Assembly (NCBI GenBank): GCA_032629725.1
Contig: JAFEVB010000007.1
Span: 1,488,001 to 1,552,000 of the forward strand
Direction of reading: 5' to 3'
Source of the DNA: Gremmenia infestans
Taxonomy: Eukaryota > Ascomycota > Leotiomycetes > Helotiales > Hamatocanthoscyphaceae
Length of the DNA: 64,000 nucleotides
This document shows, in pieces, positions 43,054 through 54,504 of the stretch (position 1 is the first letter of the stretch; each line of letters starts with the position of its first letter). The notes beneath the pieces were generated by a model. It was not told the origin of the DNA. It ran no database searches and was given only the letters and a program-made list of their open reading frames with translations. The position numbers and the translations under genes were made by a program.

Positions 43054-44646
43054 CTATATCGTCGTAAGAACACTGGCATTCTTATACCAAGCCAAGAGCG
43101 GATTCTCTCCATTCTTCGTCTCCGTTTCTTCAACATAGGCCCACTTCCTCAAAAACTCTTCGTGGGTCAACACCCTCGTGAGCTTGCCAGTAATCGCTCT
43201 ATACATAAGCTCCATTACATTAAAATCCGTAGGGAAGAGGATATCAAAGTATCCTTGATGTACCTTCGAAACTGTTAACAGGAGCTCCGCGCTTGAAAGA
43301 CATTGAATTCGAACTTACAAAAGGTGTAGTAACCGGCACAGTCTGCCTCTGATACCTCGTCTGAACAACCGGCGCGTTGACCCCTCTAATCGTATCCGGC
43401 AAATCATGAAAATCACTCGTCAATAATCGATGCCCGGGAAAGTACTTCCCCAGCACATCAAAGAACTGCATCAATCTTGTAGGAATATATTCCGGCTCAC
43501 TCAGGTTGGGAGCAAAAGGCATACTGGCCTTCAGCTTCCGCCACACCTTGGTCGAGTTCAAAGGATGTGAATAGCTGCCTCCAGTAGCAGCATGTCTGAC
43601 TCTCAGAAACCTCGACGCTACAGGGTCGATATGCGGTACATAGAACTCATAGAAATCACCCTTCTTGTCGATAAGAACCGTACCCTGGAGCGGTTCCTCC
43701 GTGACTGGATTATAGCGGATAGAATCGTGGGCAAAGTTGTCGAAGACTTCCATCGCTAGAAAGTAGCACGGTGAGGGGACGATCTGGTCCCATTCGAAGA
43801 TCGACTTGTTGATAATCTCTACTTTCGAATGATGCCCCTTTGATTCTACACTCTGCATCAAATGCTGTTGTTGCAGCTTCGCCAAGCTAGAAGAGATTTC
43901 GATAATTTTGAACTTCGTCCGGTCGTATACTGAGGGCTCGGTGTCTCGGATGTAATCCAGGATGTTGAGCATGAGGGTTCCGTTTCCGGCTCCCATTTCG
44001 TAGATTATTAGGTCGTTGTACGGGTACTGTAACAACTTGTAATTTGCTACGAGATATCGAGCAATTGCTTCGCCATAATATGGCCGGAAAAGCTCGGTCG
44101 GTGTATGCCAAAGCTGCCGTGATTCATTGGGTTGTTTTGCGTCCAATTTGTCTTCGAATTGCGTGTATCTTTCCCCCAAAAGCTTCGAGAACTCAGGCTC
44201 ATCTTGTAGGTTGTTGAACTCAAAAGGCTCTCCGGGCGTGAAGATAACAGCTTGTTTGGAGAAATAGCCATACGAGGGATTGTATAGGGAGTCTGCCGGC
44301 AAGTAAGTTTTGGTTGTGAAAGACCCAGGAGCTGCCTACCTTCAATAAAGTCCCTCGTAAGCATCTTGACCCTCCTCGGCCGTTCTCTCCTCGTCCTCAG
44401 CTGGTCCGACGTAACCATAGGAAAACTCTCATACTCCTTCGTCATATTCGAAGGCCACATGTCCGTTCTTTGCTGCCAATTACTGTCCTCGGCACCTTCC
44501 CCTCTTCTGCTCGACAAGCATCTAATCTGCGCATGGCGGCGCGCATGTTGTATTCGAAACGGCGGGGTGGAACGTGAACGTATAGACTGGCAGGACCGAT
44601 GAGTAAACAGCTGTCTGAACAACCGCGAGACGATTGGAGAGTCCAT
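43054..44646 (-). CDS. Mitochondrial NDUFAF7/MidA-type arginine methyltransferase (complex I assembly)
   Basis: Three exons on the minus strand: 44646-44340, 44292-43319 and 43263-43054, giving 496 aa. The N-terminus is Arg/Ser-rich and acid-poor for about 45 residues, a good mitochondrial presequence. The DUF185/MidA fold shows DFIE-DSLYNPSYGYFSKQ at the first junction, LFRPYYGEAIARYL, the SAM-binding YEMGAGNGTLMLNIL, FLAMEVFDNFAHD, VHQGYFDILFPTDFNVME at the start of exon 3, LTRVLTHEEFLRKWA and the C-terminal NASVLTTI. In animals NDUFAF7 dimethylates an Arg of NDUFS2 early in complex I assembly; the same role is likely here. The second intron must use a GAAG acceptor to keep the conserved reading frame, because the nearby CAG is out of frame. 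The gene diverges from the MCY1-like gene 209 bp away. Confidence 0.93.
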
Positions 44647-44855
44647 TCATGTGACAGTGATTATTTTGCGCGGTGGTTATGGGAATCTGTGCTTTTGGCA
44701 GGTTGATGTTGACTTCAAGGTGGGTCCAAGCTCTTGAGATTTGCGAGATTTACAGGGGTACGGAAGCTTCTTTGAAGGACCAACTGTTTTCTGAAGTTCA
44801 TGAAGTTTGTGTTTTTATATCCACATGTACATAATGGTTCGTTTACGATGATACG
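44647..44855. promoter_or_regulatory. Divergent promoter of two mitochondrial genes (NDUFAF7-type and MCY1-like)
   Basis: 209 bp between opposed ATGs. Short upstream ATGs precede the MCY1-like start (44834 and 44848), out of frame with it, and could lower its translation. Confidence 0.55.
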
Positions 44856-46226
44856 ATGTCTTTAAGCAATCATCCCAAAGCTTATGGATCTGCAGCCCTT
44901 GCGGCGGCCTTTGCGGCTGGCATTCTCTTGACGCTGGGCTTCAAAGATGTCTATCCGGATCTCCAAAGGAGGTACGACTCTATTCGGAGGAGACAACCTG
45001 CTTCTTCGTCTGGTTCTCGTCATGGAAGCATATGTCTGCCTCCTGTGAAGCTTGAAGATCACTCGAGGAGCACGAGACAATCTACGATTGGGTCGCCAAT
45101 TCCCGAGGGCATCGAAGGATGCATTGGCAACACGCCTCTCTTCAAGATCAAGAGCTTGTCCGAAGCTACAGGCTGTGAAATTCTTGCTAAAGCTGAATTC
45201 CTCAATGGCGCTGGAGGGAGTCCCAAAGATAGAGTGGCTTTGAACATGATAAAGATGGCGGAAGAAGAGGGTCTGCTGACCCCTGGGCAAGGGGATACGA
45301 TTTATGAAGGCACAGTTGGCTCAACCGGAATCTCTCTAGCTACTTTGGCCAGAGCGAAAGGGTACAAAGCTTACATATGTATGCCCAATGACCAAAGTAC
45401 GGAGAAATCGGATTTGTTGCATCATCTAGGCGCCACTGTAGAGCGAGTCACGCCTGCTCCTATTACATCCACTGGGCACTTTGTCAATCTTGCAAGGACA
45501 AGGGCGAGAGATCACACAGCTTCGGGAGAGGATGAGAGTAAAGGGTTCTTCGCCGATCAGTTCGAATCTCTTGCCAACTATCGGGCACATTTTCAGACCA
45601 CGGGCCCAGAAATCTATCACCAAACTGAGGGTCAGGCAGGTTGGCTCTCACCCTCAAAAAGTGTTGTATTAATGTTACTCTAGATCGATGCATTTGTCGC
45701 TGGTGCTGGAACTGGAGGCACAATATCAGGAATATCTCTGTATCTCAAACAAGAAATGGGCATGGGGAACCTCAAAGTCGTCTTGGCAGATCCAGAAGGC
45801 AGTGGCTTGTACAATAAAGTCAAGCACGGAGTCATGTTCTCAAATACCGAGAAAGAAGGGACCCGGCGACGGCAGCAGGTCGATACTATTGTGGAAGGCA
45901 TTGGCATCAATCGACTTACGGAGAATTTTGAAGCTGGGAGGGAGCTGGTTGATGATGCTGTGAAGGTCACGGATTTACAAGCGCTGAAGATGGCTAGATG
46001 GCTGGTGGAAAAGGATGGTATATTTATAGGAAGTAGTAGCGCCGTCAACTGTGTTGCGGCGGTAGCCGCTGCTCTTCAGATGCCAAAGGGAAGTCGTATT
46101 ATTACTATCTTGTGTGATAGCGGGACAAGACACCTGAGCAAGTTTTGGAAGAGAGTTGGGGAGCAAGGATTGGAGGAGCACGAAGAGACCGATCTCCTTG
46201 GGCTCTTAGACCTGTCTGAGGGTTGA
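44856..46226 (+). CDS. Membrane-anchored cysteine synthase-like PLP enzyme (Mcy1-like)
   Basis: Two exons, 44856-45635 and 45684-46226, giving 440 aa. The intron has a GC donor (gcaggt); only this choice keeps frame and rebuilds TEGQ-IDAFVAGAGTGG. An N-terminal transmembrane segment (about residues 10-28, AALAAAFAAGILLTLGF) precedes a linker and the fold-type II PLP domain: IGNTPLFKIKSL, the PLP-lysine motif SPKDRVALNM, GTVGSTGISLA, MPNDQSTEKSDLL, the phosphate-binding GAGTGGTISG and the C-terminal CDSGTRHLSKFW. O-acetylserine sulfhydrylases make cysteine from O-acetylserine and sulfide. The anchored form resembles yeast Mcy1 (YGR012W) of the mitochondrial outer membrane. Whether it makes cysteine in vivo or acts on another substrate is open. 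Confidence 0.92.
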
Positions 46227-46559
46227 ACTGGGCAATGAACAGATCTTGCAAGTGTATTTGCCTGTGGCTTTATTGCCACGCTCTCGCTGCCGTCCAAAGA
46301 AAGGTTGCTACCCCGTTCAGACCATGCCTAGGAGCTCTTGCCGGTAAATATGGGTTTTTTCTGTGTTGGAAGAGATGCCAACACCAGGCGATAAGGTTAA
46401 TGCCAAATGCAACCATAAACCTCGCGGTTCCCACCGAACCGTCACATCATTTCAAAATAAAATTGATAGCCCCATGTCGCTCAGACCCCAACCCCTAAAT
46501 CCATCCATAAATGTGCGTTGAGAAGTGAAATTTTTTGGGTTTTTCCCACGGTCCCAAAC
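46227..46559. other. Convergent spacer, no gene seen
   Basis: 333 bp of 3' flanks between the MCY1-like gene and TFIIS. Confidence 0.65.
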
Positions 46560-47603
46560 TCAAGAAAACTGTGATTGTTAGACTTGATCCACGTCTTGAT
46601 GATATAAAATGACCTACCTTCCAGCGATTACCACAGACTGTGCATTCACAGAAGGTCGTCATCGGTTCATCAGCACTTCGCGTCTGGGCCTGGCTGTAGC
46701 TGACTTTCTTTTGACCACATCTTCCACATCTCAGAGCATCACTGATACTCTTTTCGGCCATTGGTACTTGCGCCTTCTTCAAATTATCGGCCTCAAGCTT
46801 CAGATCTTCCTCTCGGCGCTGAGCCGACTTGAGTTCATCATGACTCATGACCACGAATCGCTTAGCAGAGATCTCTCCAGACAAAACCCTTGGGCCCAAT
46901 TCCCGATTAGTGGCATTCTTGAGATTCTGGAAGAGTGATCGAAGCTTCCCGCGGTATTCTTGGTTGTCGCCCTTAAATTTGTCATACGCGGCTTGTTCAA
47001 CCTCCATAGCTTTGATGATAAGAGTTGTAGCACTCTCCGTGGACATATACGCAAGACCATTGTACAGCAGACCAATGCAGTTATCCCGAGATGGTATGCC
47101 CGTCCGTTTAATATCGACCTTCTCGGTATCCCAACGCCGCTTAGATTTGTCGCCCTGGAAGCCCTTTGGTTCGTGGGCAGGTGCGGGCGATGAAATGCTG
47201 CCGTTATTCGGTGGGGATGATGCGGGCATCTTGTGCTTCTTGGACTGTGTCTGCTCTGCTTGAACAATCTTTTTCCACTTTATGACTATCTCCTGTGCGA
47301 GTCTTGAAATGTCTTTGTTCGGATTGGCCTTCTGCTTCGATACTATCATGCCGGCTTTAGTGGACTAGATGTTTGTCAGTGTTTGTTGATCATCGCAATC
47401 CAAAGAAGCTGAGCAATTCCGCATGCGCTCTTGTGGAATGTGCGTAGCAGTCAAGATCATACCCTGAGTAGTTCTTCGGTAGGAACTACATCGTTCAACA
47501 GACTCTTGAGGATATCTGTGATGGACGCAGCTGAATCTCCTCCTGCAACAGCTCTCTGGAGAGCCTTCAGGCGCGTTTCCACCTCCTTCGCATCTATGGG
47601 CAT
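46560..47603 (-). CDS. DST1: Transcription elongation factor TFIIS
   Basis: Three exons on the minus strand: 47603-47463, 47364-46618 and 46568-46560, giving 298 aa. The last exon is only nine nucleotides and encodes the family's invariant ending (NRWK joined to F-S-stop). Domain I (LW) spans about residues 1-80 (RLKALQRAVAGG, ILKSLLNDVVPTEELLR, IVIKWKKIV). The central domain II is at about 135-240, with RGKLRSLFQNLKNATN and SAKRFVVMSHDEL. The zinc ribbon has CGRCGQKKVSY and CTVCGNRWKFS with four cysteines and the acidic RSADEPMTTF tip that reaches the polymerase active site. TFIIS restarts backtracked RNA polymerase II by stimulating transcript cleavage. The ATG at 47603 is the only one fitting domain I. 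Confidence 0.96.
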
Positions 47604-49239
47604 GGTGACGTTCGGGATCGGGACTTTAAGGGCACGAGACACCGCAGCCGGGAGTGGACCTTTATTGCACTTACGGCTGTGAAATACCGGTGAGGATGGG
47701 TCGCGAGAATGGGAGGGAAGGCTGGGTATTAGGGTATGCGATAATGCAGAATGTGAGCGATCGTAGGTCTGGGTTGGATGCGCCTGACCCTTCATCGAAG
47801 TCGCGTCGTAGCCTTGCTCGTCCCACTTTTAAATTAAGACAAGTCAATTGTAAAGACTACGAGTACTACTTAGGTACTCCAAGAAAGAAGCTGCGATGAA
47901 CATCAATTTTGAGAATGGAAGTTAACCCGAATTCCTAGAACGTATATTATAGGTGAAATGATGATTTGTCCTCTACCTGAAGCTTCTGACCTTGATCCAG
48001 TTTCTGTCATATTGAATTCCTTGCCCATTTTTTCAATCCCGCTCGGTCGTATGCGCAAGAAAAGGTAGACAACTCAACCTTTAGAGCATATATTTTTCAC
48101 GTGCTTGTAAGTATCTTAAGGGGTAAGAACTGGACCTAGTTTAATATAACGGGGTAAGCTACATAAGTTTTTGATCAAAATTTCCATATATCTTTTCTGC
48201 CACCACGCCACTTTCAAGTCTTGAATCAAAATTATGCAGGAACGAAACTGTTCTTTTTAGCAAGAAATAACACATGTGAGTGATAGTATATGTTTATAAA
48301 AGAAGATAACAAATGATAACAGAATCATAAATATCTAAATAGTCCAGGCTTTCTAATTACTAGCATACTAAGAATATCCAAACAAGTTAATATCTTAGAG
48401 TCGATATGTTGCTTATGGATATTCTACTTTACAACTGAACCATTCTCTCTAATAGATGGGTAGAGCATTGAAAGCTTCAATAGTGTCCAATTCGTGTCAC
48501 ACTAGTAGCAGCATCAGGGGTTCGTTTCCATTATTGACGACACACGCTGTTGAACGCCTCTACACGTACGAAAAAAGTGGCGGAATAGACAAGCGAATTT
48601 TAGTCCCTTATTCCGACATATATGTAGAAAACGCCATGGAGCTCATTCATCCGTCAACCACAACACAAATTGTATGCGACTTTTGTTACAGGTGTTGATT
48701 TTCTATGGTGTTCGGATTCCATGATCTCCAAATATCCAGGCGTTATGGTATATGCCATCGTAAGCCATCGACGTCACGTTCCAGATAAGGTTCACCTGGT
48801 TGAAATCCACGGAGTTTGGCGCCGCCGTACAACTTCTACCTGACAAGGTATTCGGTCACAACGTAAAAGCCAGTTCAGTCTCATCGATTCGTACTAATAC
48901 TTTTAGTCTGTAATATAAATGCTTATTGGTCGTCTCTGTGGATCGTAGGAAATTAATAGTATGGAGTATGATCGGGCTTTAGAACGCTTACTTTCTCGCC
49001 CATGGAGTTACCATTCCGAATCCCTTATTAGCACCAGTACCAAGCCACCTATCCAATGTATATATATCGCCTTTTTATCCCCTCTATCAGAATTAGTAAC
49101 TCAATAACAAACAGTGTCTTAACTGCATATCAAGAGAAAACCGACCTCGAATCTTTTGCAAATCAGACGAACCAAAAATCATTTACAACCTCCAAGCTCT
49201 ATATACAAACACTTTCTAAGTCAACAAAAATCAATCAAT
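47604..49239. other. AT-rich intergenic region, no gene seen
   Basis: 1.6 kb. The stretch 48.0-48.5 kb is visibly AT-rich. A small 80-codon ORF (48456-48698) has no family feature. A tRNA-like D-arm string near 48456 was examined and rejected. The SDR promoter lies at the right end. Confidence 0.6.
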
Positions 49240-50051
49240 ATGTCTACCTCATCTCTACCCCTCGATGGCAAAGTCGCTCTTGTGACTGGCGGATCAAAGG
49301 GAATTGGTCGAGCCACCTCCCTCCGTCTCGCGCGCGACGGGGCTAAAGTTGTCGTCAACTACGCTAGCAGCTCTAAAGACGCCGACGAAGTCGTAAATCT
49401 CATCGGCAGCGAGCAAGCCATTGGCATCAAAGCAGACGTTGGAAACGTCGAGCAGATCGGCAAGCTTATCGATGCCACCGTTGCGAAATGGGGCAAGATC
49501 GATATCTTGATCGCGTGCGCTGGTCTTATGCGCTTGAACGAGCTGGAGAAACTTACTGAGGCGGAGTTTGATACCACTTTTAATTTGAATGTCAAGGGAC
49601 CTATGTTCCTTACTCAGGTCAGTACTCAGTTGATCAAGAAATGAAATGAAATGAAACAAAACTAACATCAGAACAGAAAGCCGTTCCTCACATGTCTTCC
49701 GGTTCCCGCGTGGTCCTCTTCTCAACCTCGCAATGCCACGCCAGCACCGTGACGCCAAACTACCTCGCCTACATCGCATCTAAAGGCGCCATAGAGCAGA
49801 TGACCCGCGGCCTCTCCAAAGACCTTGCGCGCAAAGGCATTATGGTCAACTGCTGTGCACCTGGCCCTACGGCTACCGATCTGTTCTTGAACGGGAAGAG
49901 CGAGCAGCTGCTCAAGATGATCGCAGGCTTCAACCCGCAGAATAAGATTGGCACGCCCGAGGAGGTGGCAGAGGTCGTGGCGTTCTTGAGCAGTCCGGCT
50001 GCGTCGTGGGTTTCAGGACAGGTGTTGAAAACTAATGGAGGACAGGCTTGA
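49240..50051 (+). CDS. Classical short-chain dehydrogenase/reductase
   Basis: Two exons, 49240-49617 and 49677-50051, across a 59-nt intron, giving 250 aa, typical for classical SDRs. The cofactor motif TGGSKGIG lies near residue 17, a basic residue pattern after beta-2 (VVNYASSSKDAD) hints at NADP(H), the NNAG-type motif appears as ACAG, and the catalytic Ser (FSTSQ) and YIASK (YxxxK) are present. The C-terminus NKIGTPEEVAEVVAFLSSPAASWVSGQ is standard for the family. The substrate cannot be predicted; close relatives act on polyols, ketones or polyketide intermediates. It is probably cytosolic. The ATG at 49240 has A at -3 (tcaatATG) and gives the expected N-terminus. Confidence 0.92.
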
Positions 50052-51124
50052 TTTGTGTATGTAGATTAGAGGGGGTAGAAGGGGTCTAATGATGTAAATG
50101 AATCTCGTTCTGTATGCTATGTCTAGTTTGAATGTCAATCCAGTATATGGCCATGGAAGGATCTTCAGCTAAAATAATGTTTATAGAGAAATGCACCCCT
50201 AAGATACCTATGTTCAGTGCCACCTAGTCTCGAGCAATTTCGCATTTGTCATGCCTCACGTCTATAAGTTACCCGCCCACTCACAATAACACTACATCCT
50301 CCAAGCATACACCAAAACGCAAGCCGGGTGGCACAAATCCTAACCTCAGGCTCTATTGCACATAACCATAAGCACTGGAACGCTAACCAGCCAACTAACA
50401 CCCTGTGTAGATCAACTAAAACAGTAATTATTGCATTGATATAATCGAATAGAGCCCGATCACTTGTGAGCCCTCTTCTTCCCCAGGAATTGATCTTGCA
50501 CATTCTGGTCGAGATGCACGATACTACGGGACATATCAACTTTTTCGTGTCTTGGAGGTGCTTCCCAATCTGGCAATTCCAACAGGGAGTCGCTTGAACT
50601 CTTGCAGATAGGCGCAATGGGGACAGAACATTACTGCGATTACAGAATTGAAAGAAATAAAAAGGAGGCCTAATCCCATGAAATATACGATTGTCCGGCC
50701 CGTATCTGTGCTCCGACGAGATGCTCTAACGTCACAGCTCTTCAGAAGGCTAGAATTATATCAATCTCCGGCTACAATGCTATCGAAATAGCAATCTGGC
50801 TCCTCGCACAAGGGGTCACCCTGGAGTGAGTACGAGGAGTTTCGAAGAGCCGTTGCAACTTCTCGATTCCGGGAGGTATCACAAATACGAATGAAAGATG
50901 GTCGATTCTGGGAAAGGTCCTCGAATTCTGTAATCACATGCGAAAAGTGATCATCTCAGCAAAGCCCAAATCCAGCCCATGCTTCCACCAGGTATGCTTT
51001 ATTCCGACCGACTTCCCAGAGAAACCCAGACCGTAAACCGCAAATCTGGTCCAGTATTAGCAGTGTCCCTCGCAGGTCCAGATCGAGGCTCATCGTACCA
51101 GAAGAAACTCCCAAATGTGCAAAT
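50052..51124. other. Convergent intergenic region, no supported gene
   Basis: 1.07 kb. The minus ORF at 50249-50617 (122 codons) is Cys- and Val-rich without a family match and is not called. Confidence 0.55.
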
Positions 51125-51462
51125 TTAGCGCTGGCTGCTTCCGCTCCAAACGTTCTTCAACAGACCATCTCGCTGCGCCAATCGGTTCAATGAATCGTCG
51201 CTCTCGCCCATTGCTCGTACGAAGCCACACAGTGCGTAAACTTGGCTCTCGCCTGTGAATCGGCCATTCTCGTCAACCTTGCCGACGGAGATCTGGACAG
51301 AGGCGTGATCCTTGGCCTTAATAATGCGGTTGGTCGCGCTGCATTTGCGGGGGACGTAGCTGTGAAGAATCGAATATTAGCCTTCTGAATGGGGGTTTGA
51401 GCGTCGCTTTGCTGATTTCGAGGAGCTTACAGGTCGACGAGTTCTCCCTTATCGTTTTCCAT
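51125..51462 (-). CDS. RPS21: 40S ribosomal protein S21 (eS21)
   Basis: Two exons on the minus strand, 51462-51431 and 51359-51125, giving 88 aa, too short and too split to show as a long ORF. The sequence matches eS21 along its whole length: MENDKGELVDL in exon 1, then YVPRKCSATNRIIKAKDHAS, VQISVGKVDENGRF, VYALCGFVRAMGESDDSLNR and LAQRDGLLKNVW. The 71-nt intron sits inside the Leu codon after VD (gtaagc donor, cacag acceptor), early in the gene as is common for fungal ribosomal protein genes. eS21 is a small-subunit surface protein needed for maturation of the 18S rRNA 3' end. It shares a 360-bp divergent promoter with SLX4. Confidence 0.97.
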
Positions 51463-51822
51463 GTTTGCGGTAGTTTTGGCGGTGAGGACTTGAAGGACGC
51501 TTGTTGTTGGATAACTTCGAAAATTGGACGAGTTCCAAAAGCCAATTTTTTGATGAGTCTTGGTGGGATACCACAGCTAAGCGAGCTCTACTGTAATCTG
51601 TGTCACGTGTCATGGTGATTTCTGGCGTTGGTTGCCGTCCCGCTTTCTTATTTTGGCGCGCAAAACATTGAAGACGGCATCAACAAAGCCTCCACCGCCA
51701 AATAATATAAGATAAACCTTCGCGATCCTTGAGAGATGTGACAAGCAGCACCATCACCGACCCTGTCGTTCCTTCCATTGTCGAATTGCGCCCGGCGTAA
51801 AGTGAAGTTAATTGGTCTCAAA
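51463..51822. promoter_or_regulatory. Divergent promoter region RPS21/SLX4
   Basis: 360 bp between opposed ATGs. A highly expressed ribosomal protein gene and a low-level DNA repair gene share it. No ribosomal-gene element was confidently identified. Confidence 0.5.
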
Positions 51823-54504
51823 ATGGCTTCAACCGACATCCTGACTCTCTCTTCGACTCCGCCGAGGCAGTTTGGGACTTGTAACATGTCTTCATCTCCT
51901 GCATTACCATCACCGAGTAATCTATTCATGAAAAAGCCTCAAATATTACGCACTAGCAGCCGGACAGCACCAATTCCTCAAAATCCGACAGCGTCCTTTA
52001 CGAGTGCAGCGACGCTTTTCCAGAAGGCCTCGGACAATCTACAAGGCGCAGACACTATTCGACCCTTGATGTTAGCCTCTGTGGATATGTATGATATCGA
52101 CTCTACGGAACCTACGAAGCCTCTCAAGCTCAGGATGAAGAAAGTTGAAGCGAAGAAGGACGATCCCCGCAATGACAAGGTGGCGAAGCCAACGCGAAAA
52201 TCTGATGCGAAGAAAGACGAGGGTAATGAAGTCAAGAAACCGCGCAAGCCACGAGCAAAAAAGAGTGAAGGTGGTCTTGCGGAAAATGGCGAGGTGAAGA
52301 AAGCCCCGAGGATATCTCGCGCAAAAAAGGTAGATGTGGATGAAAATGGTGATGTCCTGGTGAAAGAGAAAACAGTGAGAAAGCCGAGGGCGAAAAAGGT
52401 AGATGGAGATACTCAGACGAAAATATCGAAGGGCAAAGTCACAAAGGGCTCGAAGGCGGAAGCGCCCTCGAAAACTAAGGTCAAGCCTATAGATTCAGCT
52501 GCGGAGTCCCTTGATTTTGGATTGGTTGAAGCCGTGAAGAGACGGACTGCCTGGACTCCACCACGACCGACTTCCTTGTCTTCAATAACGCCAGTTCTTG
52601 TAGATACTCCTAGGGGAGGATTTCGTTTACTGGAAGCGGAAGAGAAGACAACAGGGTTCAAAGACCTTCTTGGGAGCTTTGGGTTTACAAATAGCGACGC
52701 ACAACCCAATGAAAGGAAGGCTTCCGACGGGGCTGGTACCAGGAAGCGGAAGCTCATTGAGCTGGTAAACACAAACGTTGGAGACGCCGCAGCAGTAGCA
52801 GCAGCGCCCAAACTAAAGGGTGCAAAGAAAAAGCCAAGGACTATCACAGACCAAGCTACATCTGCATATAGAGAAGATAAAGCAGGGCTATCTTCACCAC
52901 CTGCAGCACCTGCACCTGCACCACTGCTGCAATACTTTTCCTACAAGGATTCTGTCAATAATGACGGCTTTAAAATCCCAGCGAAACCTCGAGCAAAAAG
53001 TCCAGTCAAAAGGGGTCTGAAAGCCAAGAAAGGAAGTGCCCAAGCCCCAATTCTACTTTCGCCAGAATCAGCCTTAAAGCAAGTCGGCAATCAAGATTTC
53101 GTATTCGGAACTTCAAGTCAGCTTGCGCGGGAGGAGTCTCCAACATTCCTTCGAGATTTACACGAGGCTATTCAAGCTTCAAATCAGATCGAGGATGATC
53201 CATTTTCTGATATACTTGACAGTTCTTCACCTTTACCAGCCTTTTCAAGTCGAGGAAAAGCTCTTGCATCAGCAAACCGAACTCTGTGGTCTGCTGGGGC
53301 CCGTGATACGAGCGGTAATCTGTTGGATGTAGACATGATTGATATGGTAGACTCGCCAGCCGTCGCAAAAACGCTCAAGGCCTCTGCTATGCAGCCCAGC
53401 GCCACTTCTTCACCGAGTAGTACGGATGTGTGGCTTGATGTTGAGGAATTAAGCAAGTCGACACTGGCTTCTACAATGGACCAGATGCCGCCAACGAATG
53501 TTGGGCCTATCGAGACGGCAATTAAAGAAGAACTATTGAGCAGTCCTCCGAGAAGCTCAATGCCGAAACAAACTTCTCCAAGACCTTCGAAGGCCCCCAA
53601 GAAGCCCGAGGTTCCGGGACCAAGCCAATCATCAACTTTTTCACAAGCATCGCAAGCTCCTAAACGGCCTGACTATGATTCCTACTCTACAGCACAGCTG
53701 ACGAAAGAGATTGCATCTTATCGATTCAAACCTGTCAAAAACCGTGACCAGATGGTTACGTTACTCGAGAAGTGTTGGGAAGGAAAGAATAGGGTCGCAT
53801 TAGGTGTTTTGGGAACAAATAAGATTCTGTCAAAATCTCCCGTCAAAGGGTCAAGTTCAGCAAAAGGACCACCCGCTTCAAGCCAAAGCATCTCCCCAAA
53901 GCGACCTCGAGGAAGACCAAGGAAGGACAGTGCCGCAAGCCTAGAAGCATCTCCAGCAAAGCCAAAGACGAAAGCGAAAGTTGGCCGGCCGAAGAAAATG
54001 GAGACGGTTGAATTCTTAGAAATGGACAGCGATACCCCTTTGTCACAAATTCGTACACCCAAAAGGTCACAGAAAAAAGCCAAGAAGCCAGTTGATGAGA
54101 TCTCTGATTCCGATACTCCGATGACCCCTTCTCCACCTCGACGTCGCGCCTCTCAACTTGGATCATCGCCCTTGCCGTTGCGACTCTTGAACTCAGCCGA
54201 TGAAGAAATCGCGGAAACGACCCCAGCTGAGTTGCAAACATTCCTCTTCTCCCACATCACGAAAGCAGTCACTAGCCTTCCACCGTCTACAGATCCCTTG
54301 AAGCCGAATTGGCAAGAGAAGATCCTTCTCTACGACCCTATCGTCCTTGAGGACTTGACGCTGTGGCTGAACACCGGAGCATTGGAAAAGGATGGCTGGG
54401 ATGGCGAGGTGCTAGCGAAGGAAGTGAAGAAGTGGTGTGAGAGTAAGAGTGTTTGCTGTTTGTGGAGAGAGAATTTGAGGGGTGGTTCGCGGAGTCGTTA
54501 TTGA
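51823..54504 (+). CDS. SLX4: Structure-specific endonuclease subunit SLX4
   Basis: Single exon from ATG 51823, 893 aa. The frame opens slightly earlier but without an ATG. The N-terminal half is disordered with repeated KPRKPRAKK-type basic units (about residues 120-230). A conserved middle block lies around TAWTPPRPTSLSSITPVLVD. Near residue 615 is a SAP-like segment (DSYSTAQLTKEIASYRFKP ... MVTLLEKCW). AT-hook cores follow (KRPRGRPRKD and VGRPKKME, about residues 694-725). The C-terminal helical SLX1-binding domain spans about residues 805-885 (LFSHITKAVTSLP, YDPIVLEDLTLWLNTGAL, VKKWCESKSVCCLWRENL). SLX4 is a nuclear scaffold that activates SLX1 to cut branched DNA such as stalled forks and Holliday junctions. 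Many S/TP and SP sites are compatible with kinase regulation. Confidence 0.93.
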   Translation: MASTDILTLSSTPPRQFGTCNMSSSPALPSPSNLFMKKPQILRTSSRTAPIPQNPTASFTSAATLFQKASDNLQGADTIRPLMLASVDMYDIDSTEPTKPLKLRMKKVEAKKDDPRNDKVAKPTRKSDAKKDEGNEVKKPRKPRAKKSEGGLAENGEVKKAPRISRAKKVDVDENGDVLVKEKTVRKPRAKKVDGDTQTKISKGKVTKGSKAEAPSKTKVKPIDSAAESLDFGLVEAVKRRTAWTPPRPTSLSSITPVLVDTPRGGFRLLEAEEKTTGFKDLLGSFGFTNSDAQPNERKASDGAGTRKRKLIELVNTNVGDAAAVAAAPKLKGAKKKPRTITDQATSAYREDKAGLSSPPAAPAPAPLLQYFSYKDSVNNDGFKIPAKPRAKSPVKRGLKAKKGSAQAPILLSPESALKQVGNQDFVFGTSSQLAREESPTFLRDLHEAIQASNQIEDDPFSDILDSSSPLPAFSSRGKALASANRTLWSAGARDTSGNLLDVDMIDMVDSPAVAKTLKASAMQPSATSSPSSTDVWLDVEELSKSTLASTMDQMPPTNVGPIETAIKEELLSSPPRSSMPKQTSPRPSKAPKKPEVPGPSQSSTFSQASQAPKRPDYDSYSTAQLTKEIASYRFKPVKNRDQMVTLLEKCWEGKNRVALGVLGTNKILSKSPVKGSSSAKGPPASSQSISPKRPRGRPRKDSAASLEASPAKPKTKAKVGRPKKMETVEFLEMDSDTPLSQIRTPKRSQKKAKKPVDEISDSDTPMTPSPPRRRASQLGSSPLPLRLLNSADEEIAETTPAELQTFLFSHITKAVTSLPPSTDPLKPNWQEKILLYDPIVLEDLTLWLNTGALEKDGWDGEVLAKEVKKWCESKSVCCLWRENLRGGSRSRY

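Noticed and set aside
48440..48540. Possible tRNA: D-arm-like gggtagagcattg followed by a ggggttcgtttcc T-arm-like string
   Set aside because: The T stem does not pair, no 7-bp acceptor stem or normal anticodon arm can be drawn, and spacing is wrong.
50249..50617. 122-codon minus-strand ORF with hydrophobic stretches
   Set aside because: No family match visible and no good start; lies in the 3' spacer between convergent genes.
51978..54241. Several minus-strand ORFs opposite SLX4
   Set aside because: Phe/Ser/Leu-rich antisense shadows of Lys/Glu/Ser codons in SLX4.
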